Assembly (NCBI RefSeq): GCF_015832195.1
Contig: NC_052046.1
Span: 44,588,473 to 44,652,472 of the forward strand
Direction: 5' to 3'
Source: Motacilla alba alba
Taxonomy: Eukaryota > Chordata > Aves > Passeriformes > Motacillidae
DNA length: 64,000 bases
Shown here: positions 49,061-63,800 of the stretch, one piece after another
How the letters are laid out: every line of letters starts with the position of its first letter
Numbering within the stretch: the first letter of the stretch is position 1
Notes under the pieces: generated by a model
The model's database searches: none
Told to the model about the DNA's origin: nothing
The model's input: the letters and a program-made list of their open reading frames with translations, nothing else
Program-made: the position numbers and the translations under genes

Positions 49061-51528
49061 CCCGCAGCAGCGGCGCTGGGCAGGAACACGACCAAAGCCC
49101 GCGGGGGCTGGGACATGCCGTACTCTGCTCTTAAATCCCCTCAGTGCGGCTCGTAGTTGTTGGGAGAGGAAAGAAAAAAAAAGGAAAAATAAAAAAAAAA
49201 AAAAGCAGAAGCCTTTTCCAGCCCTGGGGCTTCCCCTCGCACTTCGGCTTCAAAAAGCAGAAGAGCGCAGATATCTTTGGAGTAACCCCATCGGAACACT
49301 TGAAAACGATTTTCCACTTTTGTTTTTTTCACAGTTCGCTGGCAGCTCTCTTGCATCGTCACGTTTTAGAGCACTTAGCCACGTCATTAGAATTTCTCTA
49401 ACTAGGATCTCTGAGTCTGGTTCTTTTAAGTAAAAGTGGGCTTTTCCTATCAAAAGCTGTGCTTTAGAAAATACTCCCAAATCTCATTAGCCCAGTTAGA
49501 GGAGTTAACTGCACAAGTAGCTGGCAGACCACATAAAGAAGGATGTCAATTTCTTTAAGTTCAGTGTAACTGTGTTTTGTTCAGCAGCAGCTGAAAACTT
49601 CATTGGTTTTAAGCAATCAAGCGGATAGGCTTTCTGGAACAATCTCTGGGGACCAGGAATCACTGAACACATTGTATGTTTGCATCGTTCTAAGCATGGG
49701 TAGAAAACCCGTGTGTTAGGTGGTAGGCAAGGATGTTCTCTAATGCTGTGCTCTTCTGAAAGGCTTTGGACAGTGCTGGTGGTAGAAGTGCATCACCATG
49801 AAGTCACTGACATAAGTGTACCACACCCATACAGAGCAGCACCTCTGTGGCTGAGGAGACAGCCAAGCCCTCCCTTGTTTCCCACTGGCCTCACAGCTCA
49901 GTGCCAGAGCCTCCCTTCCTGCCAACACTGGGCAATCTCAGCCTTTCTTCAGGCCCATGGGGAAAAAAATCCATTTCCAGTAGGATAAAAGTATGTCCAG
50001 GCATAATGCTTGAAGCACCCTGGCCTAAAGCTTTCCCTGTTTGGCAATAAGATAGGGGTAGCAGCACCATCTCTGGGCTCTTCCAGCTTGTCTGGGGGCT
50101 CGGTCCAGCAGCACCTCCCCATGCTCTTCCTAGTAGGGCTGTGGCATGCAGAGTTCGCACTGCTTTTCCTCGACTGAACACACTGTTTCTCACCACTTCT
50201 AGCTCCATGTTTACCCAAACAGTACTGCCCCTGTTTTACACCCACATCACCTGGCAGCAGACTGCATAGCCTCTGTCATCTGGGTGCCAGTGGTATTTCA
50301 GAAGGCATTCTGCTCTTTCCCCACAACTTCCCCTCTCCCCATCCTAAGATTCTGACCTGCTCCCCAGCACCACAGGCTGTCTTTAACCATCCATCCCTCG
50401 AGCAGCACAGGACCTGCCCCTGCCCTGCTCAGCAGCACTCCAATCCAGTCATTTCTGTCCTCTGGGAACAGATGGGTGCAAACCTGTCTTTCCATCGCCT
50501 GAAACAGCTGGCAAGGGTCCCGAAGACGTCCCTGTGATGCAGCTCCTCTGTGCCCATCCTCTGTGGCTGAATTGTGCCTACAGGGCTGGGAGATGTGCTG
50601 AAGGGCTTCACCCCTCTCCCCCAGCCACAGCTGTGATGACAAACATGTTTTGGCACTGCCAGGGCTTTGTCCCATCTGTCAGACACCCTGGGGGCCCTGG
50701 AAGCCGGTGTGGGAGCACAGGCTGCAGATTCCCCATCTGTGCCACATCTGAGCTGGCTAATGCAGCGGAAAAAGAAACCACCCAGCGCCTGGGTCTCCGA
50801 GGAGTTGATGCACTCTGCCTGCCTCTTCCCTGACAGGCTGAGGTCATGCGACTGCAGGCCAGGAGGCAGATGGGAGCAAAAGCAGGCCTGGAGTCAGGGG
50901 CTGGTGATGTTCCCTTGCAAGGCACATCCCCTGCCCTGGGCACCTAGGTGGCTGATGCAGCCACTACACTCCAGTTTGGAGCTTTTCCATCCCCTATCTG
51001 TGTTGAGAAAAATTTGGCCTTTTCTCTCTTATCCAGGCATCTGCCCTGAGTCCCACAGACATTTAGGCTGCCCGAAATATGCTCTGTGCTGAAGGACTGG
51101 GAAAGGAGAGCATTTGCCAGTATGGGGCAGGATGGTCCTGCAAGCCTCTGCTATATGGGCATCTAGCTCTTGGTTAGCTTCAGTGCAAAGGAGGGTGATG
51201 GATTCCTGAAATTGGCACACACCACTGATCATTGTTTTCTGCAGAAGGGCCATATTAAATCCTAAAACATTTCTGTGAATGGGCAATCAGCAGAGAAGTG
51301 TGGCGGGGTTAGTACATTTGTGAAGGAAATCTGTATTTTTTGTCCAAGCACTTGATATAAATTTCCAGGTAGTTATGTTAAAAAAAATAAAAGTCACAAA
51401 AAGCTGACACAAAACCTGGCAGCTTTCTAAGCAGTTATGAGATACATATCACAGTTAGAGAGCACTCTTAATTGTTAAAGAATTTAGTCACACAGCATAC
51501 GGCATGTATCTTTAAATAACCCAAACAG

Positions 51529-51533
<5 letters not shown>

Positions 51534-51576
<43 letters not shown>
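51534..51576. repeat. Poly-A homopolymer (43 bases)
   Basis: An uninterrupted run of 43 A. No target duplication or retrogene body was recognised on its 5' side, so a processed-transcript origin cannot be claimed. The length may be uncertain in assembly. Confidence 0.95.
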
Positions 51577-51577
<1 letters not shown>

Positions 51578-54304
51578 AACCACTCAGAAGATGGCAGTCA
51601 AGTCCAGCCTGTTGCTCCGAATTCCCCAGCCATGGGCAGTGATGGGGAGCAGAGAGCCAACACCGGGCAGGTGATGTGTGTGGTGGGTACTGAGCTGAGG
51701 CTGAGCAGGGCATGGGAAATGGGAGACAATCTCAGAAGCTGGTGGCTGCAGGGGTATTTGAGGGAGTGGAGCCTTGCAAAACCAACAGTGCTCTAGTAAT
51801 GCTGTCAGCTGAGATTGTCCAGGTCACAGTATTGAAAATATCAAGTTTGGGTATGCCAGGTAGCAAAATTGGTACCCTGGGCAAAAAAGTAGTTATGGCG
51901 GACTGCTTGTTTGCAAAGAGTCTTGAGTAGAAAACAGGAGGTCAATAAATAGGAAAATGTGTACAACAGGCAGTGTCAAGGGCTGCCAAGATGTGCTTGT
52001 CGAGCAAGCCCACACTTGACCACCAGAGTAGGAGCAGGGCAGCAGACCAAACCTGGTTTTCTGACTATAATACATGGGTCAAACCTGCTTCTGGTCACAA
52101 CACAGAGGTCATAGGATGCTTTCTCTCATCACCAGGGAAGCACCTAAATGGATGCATGGATTGAGCATTGCTGTGTCCATGCCTGTTCCAGCCAGCTGGC
52201 ACCAGTCTCTTCCCCTCTACTTTCTTTGTCTGGGTCAAAAATTCACAGCTGAAAAAACTATACCACCCCATAATGAAGAAAAAAAAAAAAAAAGGACGAA
52301 AAAATAAAAAAAGGAGTGTAAAAGGAGTGTATTAAAATCAGTGTTCTGCAAAGAGTAACCAATGCATAAACTGTCATTTTTTGACAGAGTGACAGCAATA
52401 ACAGTTGCTGTCACAGGGGAGTAGTAAGTAGTACAGGAAACTCACTTCCAAATAATCTTTGCTTATTCAAAAGGCAGAAAACCACAAGTAAGTAATCATC
52501 CAGGTACTCACCATAAAATTTTTCACGACATTGCATTTCAAATCAAAGAGACTCTCTTTTGTCTTGAGGGAGAAGAAGGCTAGGGATATAAAAAAATAAT
52601 ATCATTTAAAAAGCCTAACCAGACACACCAGTATCTATAGATGGAAAGACAAAGTTAATAATTTACTGGATTTTCCTTGTGTGTCTGGATTTTCTGGAAA
52701 CAGCTGGGAAAACATTTTTTTTTCTGTTTTACTCAGAAAAACATAGTTGCCATCGCAACCTTTTTTTTTTTTTTTAAATTAAATGTGGAAGAGAAGCTGC
52801 AACACCACAAGGGAACAGCAGGGGAACTTGGAGGTGAGGTGTATATTAAGAAAAACAACATGTGTAAAGATGGTAACCTTCCTACTATTTTTTTTTTTAA
52901 AGACTCAGGTATAAATTATTATAGTAAAGCCCAGGGTGACAGCTACAGCATGGAATGTGCCAGTGGACACACTGGCTAGTTAGCCAGCTTCACTGTGAGA
53001 AAGTGTGTGCTGCAAGCCACGACAGTACCACCATTCTTCACTTGGCTTTTTCCTCACAGGTTGCCAGGTTTGTTTGGCCTCATACCCAGAGCTCCTGGAA
53101 ACTTCCCTTCTATGAGTTAACTGACTCTTGTCCTGCTCCTTCACTCATGGACAATTCTCTAGAGTCTTGCTATGGCCAGGAAACAATCCAGAGATTTCGC
53201 TTCACTCCATCCTCCATCCGATATGTTCATTGGGAGGAAAGGAAATTACCAACATTCCCTGCCCAGGGAGCCCTGACTAGCCAGAATTCGACCATTTGAT
53301 GGGAAATCTCAAATTTGTTATTCTATCCATCAGAGTTTGGGGATCTTCAATTTTATATTTACTTCCAAAACCGGGGACTTCACAGTACCTCCCCTGCTGA
53401 GTGAGTCCTTAAAAATCTCCTTATTAGCCCAAGTCAAACTGAAGAACACAGAAAATCCTGCTGAATATCCCTGCTTTGGAAGGTTCTTGGTTACCTCATG
53501 GGTCTCTACTGTCACATCCTCTCTTAACCCTTACTCTTCCCCATGGCTAGCAAATCTGTCACTTTGGCCTTCTCTTTAGAAAGGGCTGTAGAGCCCTGAA
53601 ATCAGCCGAGCCATAGGGGGTACAACAGGCTGCCATCCCCTCCCCAGCAAACAGCCACAGCTCCTGGATGTGCTGTGATGAGCCCACAGCAGAGACAGGT
53701 CATTAAATATTTTCTTTGCCACCTCCCTCCAAAAGTGGCAGCTCAATGCAGCAATCATGGTGTAACCTAGGGGCAGTACTAAAAGTTTGCCAGAGTGAAG
53801 ACCATGAGGAAGGGTTACAGCCAGATTGATGTTGGCCATGTTCTTCCCAAGCACCTCCAAAAGTGACAGAGAAATAGCTGGTTGTTCCGGAGCTACCAAG
53901 CCCTAGCAATTCCTGCTCCTGCTGCTTCCCAGCGCTGAAGGTACAACCTAGCCTTCTCTCTGGATGGGGGAAAGCCCTCCATCCTGCTCCTGACAGGCAA
54001 ACAAGAGGCTAGGTCTAGGAATTCAGGATACTCCAGCAAGGGGAACACCAACAGTGGAGGCAGGGAAAAGGAAATTTCAGCCAGTTCCCAGGAGCCCAGT
54101 GTTGTTTCTCTGTCTGGATCCTTGCCATATTAGATCATTAGATGGAGTTTTCTGAGGATCAAATCACTAAGACTTTTTCCCTTCCCCCAACTTGCCACAT
54201 AGAGGGTAAATAACAGAATCACATTTTGGTTTCTTTGCAATGTTATCCATATGGCAAAGATAGATTTGGCATTGGGAGAATATAAGGGAAGGGTTCTTTC
54301 ACTG

Positions 54305-54851
54305 TGTCATGGTTTAAGCCCAGATGGAAATTAAGCACCATGCTCCAGCTCACTCAGCCTCCTCCTGCCTCACCCCTGTGGAATGGGGAGGAGAATCAAA
54401 TAATGTATGTTGAGATAAGAACACTTTAATAGTGAAAATAAAGGAAAATAAAATAGTAATGGTAAATAATAATGTTAATAAAAATAATCAAGTAATGTAC
54501 AATGCAATTGCTCACCACCCACTGACTGAGCCAGACCTCTCCTTCCTGAAACCAGATCACCCACCTTTCCAGGTAACTCCTCAAATTTCAAATGCTCAGC
54601 ATGACATTCTGTGTGTGGAACATTCCTTTGGGTCACCTGTCCCAGCTGCACTCGCTCCAACTTTCATTTGCATACCGCCTCCCTGGCTGAGCACAAAACA
54701 AGGGAAGAATAGTCTTTGACTTAGGATAACCACAGCTTGGCAAATAACAAACCATCATTGTGTCATCAACACCATTCTCATGCTGAATCAAAAACCATCC
54801 CTGTAACAGCTACTGAGAAGAAATTAACTCTGGCCTAGCTTAACAAGGACA
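54305..54851 (-). mobile_element. Solo LTR of an avian endogenous retrovirus
   Basis: A 547-bp element reading TGTCATGGTTTAA at its left end and ending AGGACA at 54851, the TG...CA form. Read on the minus strand it opens TGTCCTTGTTAAGCTAGGCC, has the GAGTTAATTTC...CAGTAGCTG block, a TATTAAAGTG...CTTATCTCAAC block and ends TTAAACCATGACA. It shares this block order with the ERV 3' LTR at 3255-3679, whose orientation is fixed by the pol remnant beside it. The 5-bp flanks CACTG (54300-54304) and CAGTG (54852-54856) differ at one base, fitting an aged 5-bp target duplication. No internal retroviral sequence flanks it. It matches a widespread avian LTR type I recognise, but I cannot give the family name with certainty. 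Confidence 0.85.
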
Positions 54852-57800
54852 CAGTGCCTTGTACTGCAGAGCATGCATCACATCAGAATCATCAGCCACA
54901 CAAGTCAATCTGGCAGGCCCATCTCCTCCAGCTTTTTCACAGAGGATACAGTGCATAGTAGAAAAGCAAGGGAATCATATAAGGAAAGAGATACCTTTCT
55001 TTCTCAGGCTGAAGCACTGAACCTTATGTTCATCTGTTGAATTTGATTATCAAAGACCATCTCAAAATAAGTGAAAAACCTCTGCCTAAGCATGGCTACT
55101 CTTACGAGTCTTCTACTCAGAGCCCCATCTGCCCTAGACTCACTGATTCCTTCTGCCATCTCTACTTTGTTCCTGCATTTGGTAACCGGATGGATTCATT
55201 TGTAAAGTAGCACATCTAGTCTATCAGCCACAAGAAAAAAGAATGTTTTGCATAAATATCAGCAGTGGTGTTCAAAAGTGCATTAAAACACACAGGTGAG
55301 GAGATGCTGTATTTGAGCATAAGAGAAATGGTCCAGGTGGTCTTTTACCCTCCTGAACAATATATGTGATTCTACAGAGCATTATTCTTTCTATGGAAGC
55401 CTTTGCCAGTCTCACAGAAATCTTTCTGGTCTTAACCTCCTAAAGGAGATGCCAAATACTGTAACTGTATGGTATGTTATCATCAAGGGAAGCATACATT
55501 TCAAGCCAAGATATGGTGGCTTTGTGGTTTTGGCTTCCTTAGACCCTGGCATATTCATGTTGAGTCTCCTGTACAATTTTCCTTTTTTCATGAGTGTCCT
55601 CTTTATCCTGCTACAGATGGTTCAGAGAACTGAGACTGCACATCATAAACAAAGCGAGTGAGACATGAGGGGAAAAGAACATTTATTCAATGGCCCTTTC
55701 TTTGGTAGGGTAGACAGCAGCTTTTTACAGGTTTATCAGCACCTGAAACCCCGGGTAAGAGAAGGACTGCTGCAGCTACAATTTTGTGTCACACTGACAT
55801 GCAACAAGCAGCCTTCAGAGCTGGGAAAAAGTAAAGCATAACACCCCACTCTCCTCCCCAAAATGAGATAATTATGGCCTGTAACTTTGGCATGTTCACA
55901 CAGCTGCCTCTGGCTGAAATGCTCCAGTCAAAAACACAAATAACATTGCTCTGAAGAAAAGTACTAACAAGATCACTTCCTCTGCTTAAACAAATCTGCA
56001 GTGGGTGTTGATAGCCGAGAGCTGGAAATGGATGGGCACATCCACATCCATCCCCAGCTCTGCCCAGACAGTGAGCACGCATCAGTCACAAATGACAGGT
56101 GGAAAGTTAAATGGGGACAAGCCCATTTCACTGGGACAGAGTGAGCCTAGCCAGTGTGAACAGATCATTATTGGCTTTGGTCAGAACTGGAAGGCCTCAG
56201 CTGGCAGATCTCTCAGCAGATTTTCTAAACAAAGGAAAACACCATTCATTTGAGACAGAAGTATCATGTGTCAGCCAGAGTGTGACACCAGAGACACCCA
56301 CTCTTGTGATGCAGCACCATGGTAACAGCCATTGTCTGCTGTGCGGTGGGCTGTATCACCAAGCATGGGGGAGTATGGTGTTTCCTTCTTCTGTGGCTGG
56401 TTTCTTAGGGCAGCCTGCCACACAAGGCTGCTGCACAGCCTACTGGGCTAATATCAGCCTGGAAGGATCATATGAAGGGATGGAAAGGCTTAAAAAAGCA
56501 ACAGCCCTGAGGTGCCTGGGAGGACAGAGCAAGAAGGGAGGCATAGCTTTGCATCAAGAGACAGGGAGGCTATCCCTGGCATTACAAACTGAAGATGTGG
56601 ATGGAAAACTGGCTACCAGGGAAGACTCACATCCTTTCTTCTCATGTAAATCTACAATTTCTTGCTCTTCTCCAAAGCTGATTCTCCAAAGTGGATTCAT
56701 TTTCCACCAGACCTCCTTTCAAACTTTTCATCTCTGTCTCTTCCCTCTCCAAAAATCAATGTCAGAATTGCCTCCTCTAAATGTCCAGTCTCCTGTACCC
56801 CCTCATTTCCTCACAACCCAACTCCACCTCTTGCTCCTTACAGCCCTGGTTCCTACAGCACTCAAACCCATACCCCAACACTGGAGCTCTCAGTCTCCCT
56901 GGTCTCCTGCTCTGTAGCGCTGCTGCTCTATTGGTGAAGAGTCCCAGCCTCACTGCCTGCCATACATCCCAACACTCACACTCCCTATCTCCTTAGCAAT
57001 CATTTATCTTATTAATATTGCTCTTTCCCCAGCTAATTGTTAATTACCACCTGGCCAATGGCCTGGAGCCAGCACTTCATCAATGAGACGGGGGCACAAA
57101 CTTGACATTTCATATTACTTGAAGCAGCAGGAAAGATGTAGGAAGTTCCTACCCACCCCACTGATTTGTTCCTACCGTTTTGCAGTTGTGCCAAATGCCA
57201 CATGCAACTAGGCACACCCTTTGCAGACAGAATGCTCCACAAGGAGCATAATTTTGCATTTCAGCTTTTTTTTCCCTACCTTTTTTCCCCTCAAATTAGT
57301 TGTTTTTATCGCCTTTGTTCCCCCTATTCTTTGCCTTAGCCTTACTCTTCCATCACCAACAGGGTAAAGCAGCTCTCACCTGCTCCTGTGCTATAGCCTG
57401 CAGCGTTAGTTTTCCCCATTGTGTATATCTTCTTCTGCACCCCAGATGCCTGCACTAAAGGTCAGAGTAGCTGCTATACAGCCTCTATCTCTCCCATCCC
57501 CTTACTTCCAGAATATCCTCACCAGGAATACAGAAGGCAAGAAATGGACCAGGTAATACTCTAGCATGGAGATTCAATTTCCTCCAAAGCAAGTTTTATC
57601 TGAACAACCAAGGGTGTTAGTGGGCTTTGCCTGTCATTTATTAGTCCTTATCACCCACCACAACCATGTGGATCCCACACCTACAAGTGGAACAGATTTG
57701 CTGCTCCTGACTTTCTCAAATCCAAAAATCCTTATTTATTTCGTTTCCAAAATCTTGATTATTTTCATCCACTGCTATATTGACTTCTTACAATTCCATC

Positions 57801-60800
57801 AAGCCAGATTTACAACTCCCTAATTATCTCAATTTCAAATCCAACCCAAAAATCAGCCCAAAAGAAAAAAACTGCTCAGTTCCACAAGTTTGTGTTCCAA
57901 TCCTTCACACTTTCCCCCCATTTATATATTTTTAATTAGAATGCTAGATTTTGATAGCTAGGTATAGAAGCAATGTGCTGTTTTCTTCCCTTTCCCTGAT
58001 GTCAGAAACAGTCTCTTCTGGCTTGAAGAACTTCCTGGATTCCTGTTTTCTGAGAGAAGCGAAAGATGAAGAAGTATGTATGAATGATAACTATCTGAGA
58101 CAATTGTCAACTATCTGAGACAATTGTGGGAGATAAAAGTTTCACCTGCTGGAATCAGTGGAAAGACATCACTGCCTGCCTCAGCCTTTGGAGTCTCTCT
58201 TGGTTCCTTCCAAGCTTTGGATTATCAATGGCTGTCTTAAAAGTAAATTTTTAGTCTGATTCCAATCCTACTGCACACATTCAGACTTCACTGCCTTAAG
58301 TATCAGTAGCAAACAGTCAGCTGTGCTCAGGATAAGGCTGTGTGCAAGTGTGTTCAAGTACAGGACAAGCAATCTTAATTATAGTTTTTCATATGGGTAG
58401 GCTCGTCTGAAGTCCAGAGTGCACGCTCATGAGGTAATCCTCCTACACCACTTGTCAAAAATGCAGGCCCTAGCAATCTGACTTCTCAGATGAAACAACT
58501 GAGGCAGAGAAGTTAAATGACCCGATCAAACCACAAATGCATGGGAGTGTTACACTCAATACGAAAAGACTGCTCTTTGCATGGCAATAAACCAAATGTC
58601 TCTCAGCCGGGCGCCTCTCAGTCCCTACTAAACACACGTTTCAGTCCCACTGCAGGTAGTCACATACATTAAATTAGACAGACACACCACTATTTATAAA
58701 TCCAGGACCCAAAGATCTTAGATCCACATTCACGTTTTTAGCTAGTTAAGAACTGTGTTGCATGCATCTACATTTGTAGTGGCTACAAAATAGCAGCCAG
58801 CCCAGCTGCTTCAGGAGAGAGCTCTGTGGAATGAGATGCCAGGGAGGGCCTGAATTTCTCCAGGTTGCCTGGGCTTGTGGGAACTGGATGGAAAAAGAAG
58901 AGAATGATATTCCTGAGGCACTCAGGTTTGTCCCTCCTTCCCCCTTCTTTCAATCAATGAGCTCAGATTAATAAACCTCACATCTTGGATTTGACTTTGA
59001 GGGGATTTTCTGAATTGGATGGAAGATTTTTGTCTCTCTTTGCAAGTCAGTATTTGTAAATGTGTTAGTGTCTCCCTTGATACCAAGAGAAGATCACTGT
59101 TTTCTGTAGGTAAAATATAAAGGCTCTGCTTTTCCAAAGAACTCATCCAGCAGTTCTTTAGATACACCTATGAAAAGCAAACAGATTTGCACTGGATGTT
59201 AGCAAAAGCCAAGAGTACAATGGAAAATCCTTCTACTTCCCATTATGGGAATGTGATTGTTGTTGAAGTAACTTACTTAAGTAATGGCTTTGATCTCTAA
59301 AGAAAACAAACACTGCAAGCTTATGATGACAAACAACTACCAAATCATCTGGTGGCGTGACAGGAATCGTTTCTGCATTTCCTGCTTTCTTCCTGCATTT
59401 CCTGCAGGGAATGCATTTTTTGAATGGAACATGTACATCACAAAGGTAATATCTGTATTGAGGCTATGGACCTCAAGCCATACATCTGCACTTGATGCAG
59501 CCTGAGGATTTGCAAGTACCTCAACAAGATGGAAAGACTCATTGTGCTATGTGCACTGAGGTAACCTGGCAAAAAAAAAGATTGTCAAAGGACTTTTCTA
59601 TTCTTTAGGAAGCCGTGTTTGAAATTAATAAAGCCAGAAGATCTCTGGGATCCAAGCACTACTTTACAAGACTTGGCAGGCATTGGGCATAGACTCCAGC
59701 ATTTTAATCTGGCTTAAGTATGTTGCTGCAGATCCAGCAGAGGTACATAGTGGAAGTGAACAGAGGGATACAATCTGCCTTAACAGCCACCACAATTATA
59801 GGTTTTCCTATAGATCAGAGCCCATATAAGACCTGGTAGATTGTAGTATACACACCACACAACTCTACCTACAACTAATGGATTTCAAGCCACACAAGAC
59901 AAATCACCAGTCAAAAACTCCCTGTATGGAGTGGAGTCATCTTTAGGATATGGCACTATTTATTTCAAATGGGATTGCAGTGGTAGACTGGACAACTATG
60001 GGGAAAACTCATATGATGGGAGTGCATTGGAGGATGAAAGCTATCCTGAAAAGGAACACAGTGGAATGCTTTCAAAGACTAGAGCATGTTGAGGTAAATA
60101 AGGTACAGTACAGACCACCCAAAACTATTAATGTAAGTACTGTGTACCCTGTGAGAGAGAACAATGCTTGCTAGCATTGCTCCTTACCCAAAAAGTTAAC
60201 AGTTCAATCAAAGTGATATTTTTTAGAAGTCAATGTTCAACTTCTAAAATGTTAATGACAAGGAAGCTAATAAAGGTGCCCTGGAAGGAAATACTTGGTA
60301 CTGAGGTTCTGTGGTTCCCCTCTTGCCATATTCTGACACCCACTACCTTAGCTTCTCCCTCTATTCCCAAAAGAAGGCAACATCACAGATAGGACCAATG
60401 CCAGTCCTCTGTATTCAGTCCTGCCCTTCATCTGCAAGGGTGTCTTCATCTCCTTTGCCCACAGTCTGCTGAAGCTGTACTGGGAGCACTGCTGAACACT
60501 GAACCATAGTTCAGCCTGGACAGGGAATTTATATTCATCAAAGATACAAAAACAAATACTATAAATATTAAAATATAAACATATTCATGTAGTGTATGTT
60601 CCCCCAAGGAGTATGCTGAATTCATGGTTTTTGAGGCACAGGCTTTCTCTTGAGTGCCTAACTTGACCAACACACAGGCAGCAACAATTTGATTCAACAG
60701 CTCTTGTTTTAGCTGGGTTTTCTGAGAAAACAAAAGCTTATGGGGTTATGCCACCTGTTATCTATTTGTTCATCTGTCTGCTTTCCACAGCATCTTTTGA

Positions 60801-63800
60801 ACTGGTTAGCTAATTTCAAACAAATGTAGGACAGAGGTCTCAGGGAAAATTAATTTAATGGAAATCAGCCCTTTATTTATGCTTGTCCAAAGGCAAAGAC
60901 AGAGAGAAGTACCTCTCTTTGGGCACAGAGATTTACTCACCTAGGTATTTTTTCCCTGCCAAAGGTATCCAGCAGGACACAAATGGGAGATGGGAAATAC
61001 TGACACAGGTGCAAGAGATATGCCCAAAAGAGTGAATCTGTAGGAAGACAGACTACACAAAATGTTACCATTGTTACCTTGTGATACATGCGCCCTGCCA
61101 GCAAGCAAACACCACCATAGTTTGGTGTTTCAACACTAACAACACAATTGGTCCCTTTCAAATCCTGCCTGCTCTAAATAGAGTATTCCTTCATTCTCTT
61201 TTCTAGCAGAAGGAAGAGTTCCGGGTTACCAAAGGACAGCTCTTTGGTGAACACTCGAGTTGCTGCCCCAACATCACAGATAAAAAATAATTAAAAAATC
61301 AGCAGAGCTGAGTTATGGCACAGCATTCAGTTATTTTCACCCTTCCCCAAGTCTGCATCCATCCCAGCAAGAAATTCTTCATGGCATATAGAGGGCAGAG
61401 CTGCATTGCAATGTTTAATCTTGAAGCATCCTTGATTGGTCACTCAAAATGTAGAAGGCTCAGAGAAAAAGGACTGGCTCTTGGCAGTAGCTGCCTGTTA
61501 TCAAACCACTGTAAAAATCTTTTGGTATAAATACAAGTTACTTTCTCACAGAAATCAACATTATCTTAGACAAGATGTATGGGGGAACCTGGAAAGTCAA
61601 GTAGTTCAAACAAGTCACAACTTTCTTTAGTCAGAAAAGAAAAGGCTACAAGCCATTAAGCATTAGAGGATCTGAGGGTGATTAGTAGGGATGGCAACAT
61701 ATGGGTAAATTACTTAGCATTTCATCAAAGTGTTGACCAAGGTTTTACAAACTGGTATTTTTTGGTCCCAAAATGCCAAAAAATGCCTCAGAGTAGGGGG
61801 CAGAGGTAGGGGGCTAGATGCAGACGGAGGAGTATCTTTAGATTGTTTTCCCATTGCCCTTGCATGTTGCATGGGCCATGTACATCTCATGGACTGTTAC
61901 TCTGTAGTTCATATTTCACAGGATAAAGATGCTAATCTAGTCCATACCAGCTGTAGGAATGCATGAACACCATTTTAACCATCCCTATTATTTTTGGGCC
62001 TGGATATCCATCTTTCTCCCATGTAATCTTTTCAAATGTGTCACTATCTTAACAAGTAGAAAACATCTAATCTAAATTTCCCTTCCTGTAATTTCAACCA
62101 GCTGCGTTTATCTTATCCAGGAGAGAGAAAAGATTATACCTTTCTCTCCTGAAGCACTCCTGTAATTACATGAACAAGGATTGTATGACCCCCAAGCTAC
62201 CTCTTCTCTAAATTAAAACAACCCTGACTTTTGTTCAGCATTCCTTCTGAGTCCTGCTGCCTGTGTAACTTGTTTGTATTGAGACAGGCCTAGCAGCCAG
62301 ATAAAGCAAAAATGAAACAGTCAACCTTCTCATTAGACCTGAGCAGTGATTACTGAAGCTACCAAGTGTGAAGAAAATGTTGCGGGCTTGTAGACTATAA
62401 TTTTTTGGGATATGGAGCTAGAAATACCTAGATTCAAACTCAGGTTCTGCTGTTGCCAGTCTGTCTGTCAAACTGAATCCCAGTTCACAGCTCCTTCACT
62501 TGACAGACAGCTCTAGAAATAACAACTTGCTTTACTGAGCAAAGGATGGCCGAAGTAATTTAAAGCTGGAGATTGTGCAGATGTTGTAAATTCTGGTGGA
62601 AGAGCTAACTGTTATGAAGTGTTATGAAACACTTCCAGGTGGACAAGTGTTCTCTTTTAGAAGTTATTTCAAATTTTTTCTAAAATACTCCAGGGTTTTT
62701 TAAAAAAATCAGGTTCTTCTTTTTGAAAAAAAGGTTCTTCAAGAGGACTACATCAAACCATCGGGATATCAGTAGCTTCCAAGTAAACAAGGGGAAGTTC
62801 AGGATTTCAGAATACCAGGAACCCCCTGGGTAAGTATTGATATTTGAAGCTCTCCAAGTGAATGATTAAACCGATTTGCCTAACGTTGCAGTGACCCATG
62901 AGTTTCCCAATATCAAGCCATCCAAGTCTGCTGAGAGGATTCTGTCCATGATAGGTGTATTCCTTCCTACAAGTTGATTATAATTAACAGAATCCTTTCC
63001 AGTGTAGGCTGTTGTTTTTATTCTTGTTTCACTGTAGGAGAGATCTACATGGAATCACTAAAAACACTTACTGACGAGACTTTTTCTCCAGACTGGAACC
63101 TTCCATAAAATCACTTTCTCTTAGCTGTGCTAGCTGAGAGACTCTGTATCAAATCTTCACACGTTTCCAAGCCTAAAACAAGAAGGATTTGATTTGTTCT
63201 GGGTTTAATACATTAAATTCTAAGAGACATGTCTCTTCAGAAGCATTCACAGAGAACACCATTTCAGAGCATTTTCTGAAATAGTGTGAGCATATTAAAA
63301 GACACCAACTTCCTTCAATTCTTTATTGAAAGAATATGTCCCACATAAGTAGATGTAAGCAAGCAAAAAGAAGCCTGTATTTTTTTTAAAGGGGGTAGAC
63401 ACTGATGTAAATTAACAATCCCCTGGTGAGTCAAGAGAACTTGCAAACATTCTTCACATTGCATGTCCCGTCATTGCACTACAGCCACTCCTGTGTGACA
63501 GCAGGAGTGCTGAGGTTTAATCTCATAGCTCCTCTGCTTAGTACCACTCTAGGGACTGCTTTGAGGAGCGTGGTGGCAGAACTTGTCTGTTCTGCTCCCA
63601 GTCTCCATCCTCTGACCCCATCGGGTTATTTAACTGAGCTATACCCAGCTAAGCATGTTTAACCTGTATTAACCATAGCTCACTCACAGGCAGATGAAGT
63701 AGTTCAGCCTTCAGCTCTGCCCATTGCACAAGCATGCAGATTAGAAGGACAGAGGCAGGGTTGGCACCATACTGGATAGATGCTGAGGTAGTTGACAAGT

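Larger units (their letters stand above)
49000..54304. other. Intergenic region upstream of PSD3, no gene seen
   Basis: Contains short A runs near 49170-49205 and 52269-52310, a 43-A homopolymer at 51534-51576, and T runs near 52720-52780. The 50.0-51.1 kb part is moderately GC-rich with overlapping small frames on both strands, none with a recognisable domain. Confidence 0.6.

Noticed and set aside
49740..51286. Cluster of overlapping frames in moderately GC-rich upstream DNA as a second gene
   Set aside because: Frames on both strands are similar in length, none shows a recognisable domain or plausible exon boundaries.
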